A stretch of DNA of 64,000 nt from the NCBI GenBank assembly GCA_017441265.1, contig JAFRYE010000057.1, forward strand, positions 1 to 64,000, given 5' to 3'. The notes below the pieces were generated by a model, which did no database searches, was not told the DNA's origin, and worked only from the letters and a program-made list of their open reading frames with translations. Positions 40,736 to 49,038 of the stretch are shown here, piece by piece (position 1 is the first letter of the stretch; each line of letters starts with the position of its first letter). The stretch comes from Lachnospiraceae bacterium (GTDB lineage Bacteria; Bacillota; Clostridia; Lachnospirales; Lachnospiraceae). Position numbers and translations under genes: made by a program.

Positions 40736-42832
40736 ATGGTTAAACGAAGGGTTACTGTATTGGCGGTTGTTGTGCTGGTGCTGAGTTTCCTGCTGGCCGG
40801 TACGGCGATGGCTGCCGACGCCGGAGTGCAGATCAACAAGACGAATTTTCCGGACGAAACGTTCCGGACTTACGTTCAGCGCTTCGACAAGAATAAGGAT
40901 GGTGTGTTATCTTCGGACGAGATCGCGGCGGTAAAGACGATGACCGAGGTCCCTGCAGGCGTGAAGGACTGCAAGGGAATCGCGTATTTTACGGCCCTTG
41001 AGGAGCTGAGCCTCGGTGGAACGAGCATCAGCTCGCTGAATCTTAGTTCCAACAAAAATCTGAGAACATTGGACGTCAACTGCACATTGATCTCCGAGCT
41101 GAATCTCTCGTCGCTGACGAAGCTTCAGTCGCTGATCCTGTTCGGCTGCAGCAGTTTGAAATCGTTGGATGTCAGCAAATGTACGGATCTTTTGCTCCTG
41201 GATGTTTCCAACAGCGGTCTGACGTCGCTCAATGTGACGAACAATAAGAATCTGAGCTATCTGAGCATTTCCCGTACTGCGATCTCATCGATCAATCTCT
41301 CGAACAATACGCAGTTGCGGGATCTGGATTGCCGCAGAACCGGTTTGACGTCGCTTGACGTTACCGCCTGCACGCAGCTTTGCAGCCTCGACTGCAGCTG
41401 CAACGCATTGAAGAAACTGAACCTGAGCAAGAACGGTTCGCTGTCGTGGCTGATCTGCGGCATCAACTGCTTCTCCGCGAAGGATCTCTCCCTGACCGGG
41501 AAAATGAAGACGGCTCTGACGAGCGGAATCAAGACCGTTCTCACGAGCGACGATCTGGAAAACCGGTATTTTGAATACTGCTCGGAAGGCGTAACGCCTC
41601 GGATCGTTTCCTACTCGCTGAACAGCAACGACGGAAACGTATACCTCGAAGTTGATGCGGATGTGGCGTCCGGCAGTGTTGCAACGCTGTATTTCAGCTG
41701 CAATGAAAGCTCCGGCGAAGCAATCGAGAAGATTGCAACAAAGGCCGGTCAGACCGTTACGATCCCGAAGAGCGCTCCGGTAAACTTCGGTTATTATTTC
41801 CTCGGTTGGGCGCTTTCCCCGAAGTCGACGACCGCATACTACAAGGGCGGCGACACCATTAAAGTCACGAAAGATACGGTTCTTTATGCAGTCTGGAAGC
41901 CGAAGGCGCTGAAGGTTACGTTCGACCTCAACGGCGGCAAGAGCGGCGCTCCGGCGGCGATCACCGGACTGAAGACGTACGATACCTTTATCATTCCGAA
42001 GTCCTCGCCGGTTCGGGAAGGCTACTACTTCCTCGGCTGGTCGAGCTCCAAATCCGACAAGGTGGCGGAGTACGTTGCCGGCGACGGTGACTACATCATG
42101 GACAACCTTGTATTGTACGCTGTTTGGAAGGCACGCAACAACAAAGTGACGTTCAACTCCAACGGCGGCGTCGGAAAAGTTCCGGCTCCGATCAAGGTTG
42201 AGACCGGCGCAAAGGGCACGATCCCGGCGAACAAGACGCTGACCCGCAGCGGCTACTATTTCATGGGATGGGCTACGACCAAGGCAGCGACCACCGCACA
42301 GTACAAGACGGGCGATCGCATCTCGGTTTCGAAGGACACCACGCTGTACGCCGTTTGGAAGGCCGCAGCACCCGCGAAATTCAAGCTTTCCTTCGACCGC
42401 AACGGCGGTTCGGGCAACGCTCCCGCAGCGAAGCTTGTGACGTCCGGCACGAAGGTAACGATCGCAAAATGCTCCATCAGCCGCACCGGCTTCTACTTCA
42501 TGGGCTGGTCGACGACCCGCGGCGGCGCAGTCGCATACAAGAGCGGTTCGGTTGTGACCATCACTAAGGACACCGTTCTGTACGCTGTCTGGAAGAAGAT
42601 CACATGCACGCTTCGCTTCGACCGCAACGGCGGCTCGGGCAACGCGCCTGCGAAGGTCTCCAAGGACTACGGCACCAAAGTGACGGTTCCGAAGAGCAGC
42701 GTTAACCGCGAAGGCTACTACTTCCTCGGCTGGGCGACGACCAGAGGCGCAACCACCGCGAAGTACAAGAGCGGCAGCGTGATCACGCTCACGGACAATG
42801 TGACATTGTACGCGGTTTGGAAGAAGAAATAA
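40736..42832 (+). CDS. Secreted LRR/EF-hand/InlB-repeat protein (2 of 6)
   Basis: 698 residues: signal peptide ending AMAAD (about 1-26), the family start motif INKTNFPDETFRTYV, EF-hand-like loop DKNKDGVLSSDE, leucine-rich repeats (about 75-250; LSSNKNLRTLDVNCTLISEL and similar), a linker of about 45 residues, and five InlB-type repeats (about 315-698), each with NGG, GYYFLGW or GYYFMGW, and LYAVWK. It has its own promoter and terminator, so it is a single-gene unit. The ribosome site AAGGAGGGTAGA is strong. A surface adhesin or polymer-binding role is inferred from LRR plus InlB architecture. Confidence 0.88.
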   Translation: MVKRRVTVLAVVVLVLSFLLAGTAMAADAGVQINKTNFPDETFRTYVQRFDKNKDGVLSSDEIAAVKTMTEVPAGVKDCKGIAYFTALEELSLGGTSISSLNLSSNKNLRTLDVNCTLISELNLSSLTKLQSLILFGCSSLKSLDVSKCTDLLLLDVSNSGLTSLNVTNNKNLSYLSISRTAISSINLSNNTQLRDLDCRRTGLTSLDVTACTQLCSLDCSCNALKKLNLSKNGSLSWLICGINCFSAKDLSLTGKMKTALTSGIKTVLTSDDLENRYFEYCSEGVTPRIVSYSLNSNDGNVYLEVDADVASGSVATLYFSCNESSGEAIEKIATKAGQTVTIPKSAPVNFGYYFLGWALSPKSTTAYYKGGDTIKVTKDTVLYAVWKPKALKVTFDLNGGKSGAPAAITGLKTYDTFIIPKSSPVREGYYFLGWSSSKSDKVAEYVAGDGDYIMDNLVLYAVWKARNNKVTFNSNGGVGKVPAPIKVETGAKGTIPANKTLTRSGYYFMGWATTKAATTAQYKTGDRISVSKDTTLYAVWKAAAPAKFKLSFDRNGGSGNAPAAKLVTSGTKVTIAKCSISRTGFYFMGWSTTRGGAVAYKSGSVVTITKDTVLYAVWKKITCTLRFDRNGGSGNAPAKVSKDYGTKVTVPKSSVNREGYYFLGWATTRGATTAKYKSGSVITLTDNVTLYAVWKKK

Positions 42833-42845
42833 ACCAAAACACGAC

Positions 42846-42878
42846 AAAGGCTCCGGCGGTGACGTCGGAGCCTTTTTT
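42846..42878 (+). terminator. Terminator after LRR gene 2
   Basis: AAAGGCTCCG and CGGAGCCTTT arms (GGCTCCG 42849-42855, CGGAGCC 42866-42872), then six T. The stem sequence is nearly the same as that after LRR gene 3, a sign of block duplication. Confidence 0.92.
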
Positions 42879-42924
42879 CGGCCGTTTGGGCGGTGGAAAG
42901 AGCGCAGACTGGCGTTTTGTACAG

Positions 42925-42953
42925 TTGTTTTTCTATTCGGAAAATGATACCAT
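42925..42953 (+). promoter_or_regulatory. Promoter of LRR gene 3
   Basis: TTGTTT (42925-42930), 17 nt containing CGGAAAATGA, TACCAT (42948-42953), preceded by GTACAG. Nearly identical to the promoter at 45058. Confidence 0.78.
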
Positions 42954-43032
42954 GAAAAAGTAATTTTTCGAAACCTCAACGCGCGGAAGCGAGTTTTCGC
43001 TGACGTCGGCGGGAAGAAAAGGAGAAAACCTC

Positions 43033-44961
43033 ATGAAAGTACGAAAAATGGTAAGCAGACTTGTCAGGATCGCGCTTGCGGCATCCGTCGCGACGCTTTT
43101 GCTGCTGCAGACGGCATTTGCGGCGGAAATCAAGATCGACACGAAGAATTTCCCGGATACGAATTTTCGTTACTGGGTGTTGAACCATGTGGATACCGAC
43201 AAGAACGGATCGCTCAGCGCGGCGGAGATCAAAGCGTGCACAACGTTTGAGAAGACGTCTTCCGCAATCTCGAGTCTTAAGGGGATCGAGTACCTGACGG
43301 AGCTCAAAAAGCTCGTGTTCCAGGGCGAGATCTCCGGCCGTGTGGATCTTCGGAAGAACACAAAGCTTGAAGAAGTGAATCTGGCAGGGAATTATGAAGT
43401 GACGTCGGTTGATGTCAGCGCCTGCACGAATCTGAAGGTGCTGGATGTCAGCGAATGCTCAATACGAACGCTGGACGTAAGTAAGAACACGAAGCTTACG
43501 AAACTTGTTTGCACCAAAAACTACATTCAAACACTGGATCTGGGCAAAAACACGGCGCTCACGCATTTGGACTGTAGCCAGAACAGCATCAAGACCCTGG
43601 ATGTTTCCAAATTGACGAAGCTTGAGGAGCTGACTTGCTATGATAATAAGCTGACCACACTGGATATCAGCAAGAACACGGCTTTGAAAGTGGTTGAGTG
43701 CTCCGGTAATGCAATCTCTTCGCTCGTACTCGGAACGACATATGCCGATCATTTCCAATTGTTTTGCAGCTCGAACAACCTGACGTCTCTGGATGTTTCA
43801 AAACTGAATCTTTACGCGCTGGGGGTGAATGGTAACCGCCTGAATGTGGGAACAACGTTGAAACTCGGCGGTTATGTTTCGAGATTATACAACGAGACTC
43901 CGGCCAGAATAGCATCAACGGTTTATGAATTGTACTCCCAGGTTTGGTATCCGACTACCATATATTACGATACCGATACAGATGAGTTTTTGTGCATTGA
44001 TAGGTCGTTTTCAATCGGAGAGGACGTTGACGTTGACTTCGTACACGGAAAAGCTAATTATAATGATTCCGATATGGTAACTCACACGACGCAGAAAGCC
44101 GGACAGCAGTTTACGATCCCGAAAATAAACATCGCAAGCAATACGCAGTATTTCCTTGGTTGGTCGTTCGCTCCGAATGCGACTACGCCGGACTTTAAGA
44201 CCGGTGACAAGATCACGGTATACCGCAGGACTGTCTTGTTTCCGGTGTGGAAAGATAAGACGTATTCGGTGAATTTTTACCTAAACGGCGGAACGTCCGG
44301 CGCACCCGCAGCAATCAAGGGTATCCCGTGCAGGATCGATCTGGTTGAGATACCTTCGTCGTCCCCGGTTCGGGAAGGTTACTATTTCCTCGGATGGGCT
44401 TCGGAGAAGACGGTTTCGCAAGCACAGTTCAAGGGCGGAGACGCCGCATATACGGCCGGTGCCGACATGGCGCTCTATGCGATCTGGAAACCTCGCACCA
44501 ACAAGATTTCGTTTGACTTAAACGGAGGAAGCGGAACGGTTCCCGCGACGATCTCGGTACTTACCGGAGAATCCGCGTCGATTCCGAAGGCAAATGTATC
44601 GAGAAGCGGCTACTGGTTCCTCGGCTGGTCGACGAACAAGAACGCGACGAGCGCAACGTATAAGTCCGACAGCAAGATCAGCGTGACGAAAGATACGGTG
44701 CTGTACGCGGTATGGAAATCTTCCGGGACTGTGAACTGCACGCTCACGTTCAATGCGAACGGCGGCTCAGGGGCACCGGCGGCAATCACGGCTGCAAAGG
44801 ACAGCACGGTGACGATCCCGAAGGCGACAGTCACGCGCGATGGTTACTGGTTCCTCGGCTGGGCGACAAGCAAGACAGCTACGACGGCGCAGTACAAGAG
44901 CGGTAACACGTTGACGCTCTCGGCGAACACGACGCTGTATGCGGTGTGGAAGAAGAAATAA
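43033..44961 (+). CDS. Secreted LRR/EF-hand/InlB-repeat protein (3 of 6)
   Basis: 642 residues: signal peptide (about 1-33, ending AFAAE), IDTKNFPDTNFRYWV, EF-hand-like loop DTDKNGSLSAAE, an ISSLKGIEYLTELKKLVF cap, leucine-rich repeats (about 95-275; NTKLTKLVCTKNYIQTLDLGK), a beta-rich linker, then four InlB-type repeats (about 350-642; YFLGWSFAPNATTPDFKTG, GYYFLGWASEK, GYWFLGWSTNK, GYWFLGWATSK). It ends LYAVWKKK. Own promoter and terminator. High similarity to copies 4 to 6 in both ends indicates recent tandem duplication. ATG 43033 follows AAAAGGAGAAAACCTC. Confidence 0.88.
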   Translation: MKVRKMVSRLVRIALAASVATLLLLQTAFAAEIKIDTKNFPDTNFRYWVLNHVDTDKNGSLSAAEIKACTTFEKTSSAISSLKGIEYLTELKKLVFQGEISGRVDLRKNTKLEEVNLAGNYEVTSVDVSACTNLKVLDVSECSIRTLDVSKNTKLTKLVCTKNYIQTLDLGKNTALTHLDCSQNSIKTLDVSKLTKLEELTCYDNKLTTLDISKNTALKVVECSGNAISSLVLGTTYADHFQLFCSSNNLTSLDVSKLNLYALGVNGNRLNVGTTLKLGGYVSRLYNETPARIASTVYELYSQVWYPTTIYYDTDTDEFLCIDRSFSIGEDVDVDFVHGKANYNDSDMVTHTTQKAGQQFTIPKINIASNTQYFLGWSFAPNATTPDFKTGDKITVYRRTVLFPVWKDKTYSVNFYLNGGTSGAPAAIKGIPCRIDLVEIPSSSPVREGYYFLGWASEKTVSQAQFKGGDAAYTAGADMALYAIWKPRTNKISFDLNGGSGTVPATISVLTGESASIPKANVSRSGYWFLGWSTNKNATSATYKSDSKISVTKDTVLYAVWKSSGTVNCTLTFNANGGSGAPAAITAAKDSTVTIPKATVTRDGYWFLGWATSKTATTAQYKSGNTLTLSANTTLYAVWKKK

Positions 44962-44975
44962 ACCAAAAACACGGC

Positions 44976-45011
44976 AAACGGCTCCGGCGGTGACGTCAGA
45001 GCCGTTTTTTT
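44976..45011 (+). terminator. Terminator after LRR gene 3
   Basis: AAACGGCTC (44976-44984) pairs with GAGCCGTTT (44999-45007), followed by more T. Near-duplicate of the 42846 terminator. Confidence 0.9.
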
Positions 45012-45057
45012 CATCGCTCGGCGGGGTGGAAAGCGCACAGACTGGCGCTTCGTACAG

Positions 45058-45086
45058 TTGATTTTCCGCGCGGAAAATGATACCAT
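45058..45086 (+). promoter_or_regulatory. Promoter of the LRR 4-6 operon
   Basis: TTGATT (45058-45063), 17 nt, TACCAT (45081-45086), preceded by GTACAG. The spacer includes most of an 18-bp perfect palindrome (45061-45078, ATTTTCCGC/GCGGAAAAT), so a dyad of the recurrent motif sits between -35 and -10. Confidence 0.78.
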
Positions 45087-45164
45087 GTGAAGGTAGTTTT
45101 GCCGCGTCCTCAACGTGCAGAAGCGGTTTCTCCACGAGGTCGGCGGAAAGAAAAGGAGAAAAAT

Positions 45165-47060
45165 ATGAGAGTACAAAGAGCAATCGGACGGTTGATCGGT
45201 TTGTGTGCGGCGCTTTTTGTCTGTGCGGTCTTATTTTCCAAGACGGCGTTTGCGGCAGACACGGCGATCAATGCTACTAATTTTCCGGACTACGGGTTTC
45301 GGGAATGGGTGAGCACGGAGGTGGATACCAACGGAAACGGGAAGCTTTCCGACGCCGAGAAATCTTCGATCACGAACATCACCATTACCAGTTCGCCGAT
45401 TCAGAGCTTGAAGGGGATCGAGTTTTTTACGAATCTCCAGAAGCTGAAGTTCCAGGGGGAAATCATGGGTCGACTGGACCTTTCCAAGAATACAGCTCTG
45501 AAAGAGGTGCGTTTGGAATGGGCATACGGTCTGACTTCGATCGATGTGAGCAAGTGTCCGAACCTTGATTTTTTGCAGATAGAGCATTCCAGCATAACAC
45601 AGATTGATCTGAGCAAAAATACGAAGTTGCAATATCTGATGTTGGATTATTGTATGCTGACACAGCTGAATGTTTCCAAAAACACACGGCTGACAAAACT
45701 GTCTTGCACGGGCAATCGGATTACCTCGCTTTCGCTCGGAGGCTTGGCGAACCTGGAAAAATTGGAATGTGCCGATAATTGTCTGACAACGCTGGACGTT
45801 TCGGGAAACAAGAATCTTAGGGAATTGTTTTGCCAGAATAATGCGTTGACTTCCCTTCGACTTCCGGTCGAAGGCATGCTCAAAACAATTAACTGTATGT
45901 ATAATCAACTGAAGTCTTTGGACATTTCCAATACGAGTGTCGATACCCTTTTGTCCTGTGGAAACTTATTGACGGAGAAGACCCTTCGGCTGAACACGAT
46001 CCTGGAGCCGCTACGGGAGAAATTCACGATGGAAGCGCATCTTGCGACGGTTTCCTTCGGCAATGCTTCCATGGCCGTCAGAAAGAATTCTGCTATCGAA
46101 GACGGGAGGTTGGACGAAGATTACCACGTAGATGCCGGACAAGACGTGAGAGTGTTTTATTACCGCGGAGACTACGATTCGGTCGTAGAGGACCGGTGGC
46201 CCGCAGGATCTGCATACACGATCAAGAATTACTCCTTTGCAGCTAACGAATGTTATTTCCTCGGCTGGGCGCTGTCCCCCGGATGTACGCAGCCGCAGTT
46301 TAAGACCGGAAGTAAGATCACGATGTATCGCGACACGATTTTGTTCCCGGTGCTGAAACCCAAGACATGCAAAGTTTCGTTTGATCTGAACGGGGGGACA
46401 AGCGGCGCACCGGCAACGGTTACCTGCATGATGGATGTATATGTTGAGGTTCCCTCCTCTTCGCCGGTTCGGGAAGGGTATTATTTCCTGGGATGGGCCG
46501 AGACTAAAAACGCGACGACTGCTGATTATAAGAGCGGCGACGCGGTTTCCGTCTGGTTCGGAAATATTACGCTGTATGCGGTGTGGAAGGCCCGCAACAA
46601 CACGATTGCGTTCAATGCCAACCAAGGCACCGGGACGGTTCCGTCGCCGATCAAGGTGCTCACCGGCAAGGAAGCCGTAATCCCGAAGGCTAATCTCACA
46701 AGAAGCGGTTACTGGTTCCTCGGCTGGTCGACATCGCAAAATGCGACAACGGCAACGTACAAGTCCGGTGACAAGATCTCTGTGAAGAAGGACACGACAT
46801 TGTATGCGGTCTGGAAATCCTCCGGAACGACGAACTGCACGCTCACGTTCAATGCGAACGGCGGCACAGGGGCACCGGCGGCGATCACGGCTGCGAAGGA
46901 CAGCACGGTGACGATCCCGAAGGCGACAGTTACGCGCAACGGCTACTGGTTCCTCGGTTGGGCGACGAGCAAGACCGCGACCGCGGCGCAGTATAAGAGC
47001 AATGATACATTGAAGCTTACGGCGAACACGACATTGTACGCTGTTTGGAAAAAGAAGTAA
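45165..47060 (+). CDS. Secreted LRR/EF-hand/InlB-repeat protein (4 of 6)
   Basis: 631 residues from ATG 45165 (MRVQRAIG) after AAAAGGAGAAAAAT; an upstream in-frame ATG lies within the promoter-proximal leader and is unlikely. Signal peptide (about 1-31), INATNFPDYGFREWV, EF-hand-like loop DTNGNGKLSDAE, leucine-rich repeats (about 75-280), then four InlB-type repeats to LYAVWKKK. The last two repeats are almost the same as those of gene 3 (NCTLTFNANGG, AAITAAKDSTVTIPKATV). There is no terminator before the next copy 39 nt downstream, so genes 4, 5, 6 and the small lipoprotein appear to form an operon. Confidence 0.88.
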   Translation: MRVQRAIGRLIGLCAALFVCAVLFSKTAFAADTAINATNFPDYGFREWVSTEVDTNGNGKLSDAEKSSITNITITSSPIQSLKGIEFFTNLQKLKFQGEIMGRLDLSKNTALKEVRLEWAYGLTSIDVSKCPNLDFLQIEHSSITQIDLSKNTKLQYLMLDYCMLTQLNVSKNTRLTKLSCTGNRITSLSLGGLANLEKLECADNCLTTLDVSGNKNLRELFCQNNALTSLRLPVEGMLKTINCMYNQLKSLDISNTSVDTLLSCGNLLTEKTLRLNTILEPLREKFTMEAHLATVSFGNASMAVRKNSAIEDGRLDEDYHVDAGQDVRVFYYRGDYDSVVEDRWPAGSAYTIKNYSFAANECYFLGWALSPGCTQPQFKTGSKITMYRDTILFPVLKPKTCKVSFDLNGGTSGAPATVTCMMDVYVEVPSSSPVREGYYFLGWAETKNATTADYKSGDAVSVWFGNITLYAVWKARNNTIAFNANQGTGTVPSPIKVLTGKEAVIPKANLTRSGYWFLGWSTSQNATTATYKSGDKISVKKDTTLYAVWKSSGTTNCTLTFNANGGTGAPAAITAAKDSTVTIPKATVTRNGYWFLGWATSKTATAAQYKSNDTLKLTANTTLYAVWKKK

Positions 47061-47099
47061 AAGAAAGAGCGACATACGGTCGCGAAGGAGGAGAACCCG

Positions 47100-49013
47100 A
47101 TGAGGTTGCGTAAAACTGTTAGATGGATGGCGGGAGTGTGTCTCGCCGTCGGACTGATGCTGATCTTGCTCACGAGACCTGCAATGGCAGCGGAGGTAGC
47201 GATTGACGGAACGAATTTTCCGGACGAGGTATTCCGGGAATGGATTTCGGAGTGGGACACTGACGGCAGCGGAAGCTTCAGTGATTCGGAGCTTAGGCGA
47301 GTCAAGACGTTAGAAGCGGATTACAAAACGTTCCAATCGATCAAGGGAATCGAGTTTTTCACAGAGCTCGATGAGCTGGTCATCTATGAAGGTAATCTGT
47401 ACGGAAAAGTGGATCTTTCGAAAAATACGAAGCTTGTGACGTTGGATCTGGAGAGCAACTACGGAATAACGTCCGTTGATGTCAGCGGATGTCCGTTGCT
47501 GGAAGAGCTGAATGTAGCAAATGCTTCTATGAAAAAGATCGACGTCAGCAAGAACCCGAAGCTGAAATATCTGGATTTTTCGGGAACCCTCATCACAAAA
47601 ATCGATCTGAGCAAGAATGCGAATCTTCGTGAGCTGATCTGCAAATACGCGGATCTGAAGACTTTGGATCTCACCAAGCAAACCAAATTGACGTATCTGG
47701 ACTGCAGCAGCAATCATTTGTCGTCGCTGAATCTGACCAAGAATACGGCGCTGGTTTACGCGAATTGCAGTGCGAACGCTCTTACAGCCCTGACATTGGG
47801 AACATCTTATCCCAAAATGGAGGACTTTAACTGCAGCAGAAACCTTCTGGGCTCTCTGGACGTTTCGATGATGGATCTGACGACCCTCACCGTTCACGGC
47901 AACCTGATGAGCTACGCTACGCTCAAGATGAATCTGAATACCGCTCTCGGGCAGGTGTGGAATTCCATGCGAAACACCGAGCCGAAGGAGTACGTCGAGG
48001 TTCATGATTACACCTACGGAACGCATTTCCGCGGCTATGTCGGAACGAATGGCAATGGACGCAAGATTTCCGTCGACTGGCTGGTTCCGGTCGGGGCGGA
48101 TGCGATCATCCGGTATTACACGGGTTCGTCCTACACGTCCGCAAGAGTTCCTGCAGGAACGCCGTATACCGTGGAACGCGTGAGCTGCGACATCAACAAC
48201 CGCTACCTGCTCGGCTGGGCGCTGGCTCCGGGATGTACGGAGCCCCAGTACAAAGCCGGCGATACGATCACGGTGTACCGCGACACGATCCTGTATCCGG
48301 TTACGACCTACAAGACGTTCAAAGTAAAATTTGACTTAAACGGCGGAACGAGCGGCGCGCCTGCGACGATCACCGGAACACCGATCAACACTTACGCCGA
48401 GATTCCGACGTCATCGCCGGTTCGCGAGGGATATTATTTCATGGGCTGGACGATTCGGAAAAATGATACTTCCGCAGTCCTCAAGAGCGGGGACGCGGTC
48501 TGCCGCAACAATGTGGGTGATATTGTCCTGTATGCGCTTTGGAAGCCTCGCACGAACAAGATCACCTTTGACCGGAACGGCGGCAGCGGCAATGCGCCGA
48601 GACCGATCTCGGTGCTGTCGGGAAAGACGGCGACCATTCCGTCCTGCTCTGTGAGCCGTGAAGGCCACTATTTCCTCGGCTGGGCGACCACGCGCAGTGC
48701 GACGGCTGCGGAGTACAGAAGCACCAACACCATCAGCGTGACGAAAGATACCGTGCTCTATGCGGTGTGGAAGAAGATGAACGTGTCGCTCACGTTCGAC
48801 AGCAACGGCAGTTCCTGCAATCCTCCGGCCAAGATCACGGTTCCGTACGGCACGGAGGTGACGGTGCCCCGTGCGACGACCATGAGCCGCAACGGCTATT
48901 GGTTCCTCGGCTGGGCGACAAGCAAGACCGCGACGAGCGCGGCGTATAAGAGCGGGGACAAGATCACGCTCAAGGCGAATACGACGCTGTATGCGGTGTG
49001 GAAAAAGAAGTAA
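47100..49013 (+). CDS. Secreted LRR/EF-hand/InlB-repeat protein (5 of 6)
   Basis: 637 residues: signal peptide (about 1-30, ending AMAAE), IDGTNFPDEVFREWI, EF-hand-like loop DTDGSGSFSDSE, leucine-rich repeats (about 80-290; NAKLKYL-type units with LDLSKN), a linker with DYTYGTHFRG, then four InlB-type repeats (YLLGWALAPGCTEPQYKAG, GYYFMGWTIRK, GHYFLGWATTR, GYWFLGWATSK) ending LYAVWKKK. ATG 47100 follows GAAGGAGGAGAACCCG. It lies between copies 4 and 6 without a terminator. Confidence 0.88.
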   Translation: MRLRKTVRWMAGVCLAVGLMLILLTRPAMAAEVAIDGTNFPDEVFREWISEWDTDGSGSFSDSELRRVKTLEADYKTFQSIKGIEFFTELDELVIYEGNLYGKVDLSKNTKLVTLDLESNYGITSVDVSGCPLLEELNVANASMKKIDVSKNPKLKYLDFSGTLITKIDLSKNANLRELICKYADLKTLDLTKQTKLTYLDCSSNHLSSLNLTKNTALVYANCSANALTALTLGTSYPKMEDFNCSRNLLGSLDVSMMDLTTLTVHGNLMSYATLKMNLNTALGQVWNSMRNTEPKEYVEVHDYTYGTHFRGYVGTNGNGRKISVDWLVPVGADAIIRYYTGSSYTSARVPAGTPYTVERVSCDINNRYLLGWALAPGCTEPQYKAGDTITVYRDTILYPVTTYKTFKVKFDLNGGTSGAPATITGTPINTYAEIPTSSPVREGYYFMGWTIRKNDTSAVLKSGDAVCRNNVGDIVLYALWKPRTNKITFDRNGGSGNAPRPISVLSGKTATIPSCSVSREGHYFLGWATTRSATAAEYRSTNTISVTKDTVLYAVWKKMNVSLTFDSNGSSCNPPAKITVPYGTEVTVPRATTMSRNGYWFLGWATSKTATSAAYKSGDKITLKANTTLYAVWKKK

Positions 49014-49038
49014 CAATCAAGAGAAGAGAAAAGGAAAG

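Noticed and set aside
41285..42979. 564-codon minus-strand open frame opposite LRR gene 2
   Set aside because: Composition shadow of the InlB repeats (repetitive in both strands), with no start signals.
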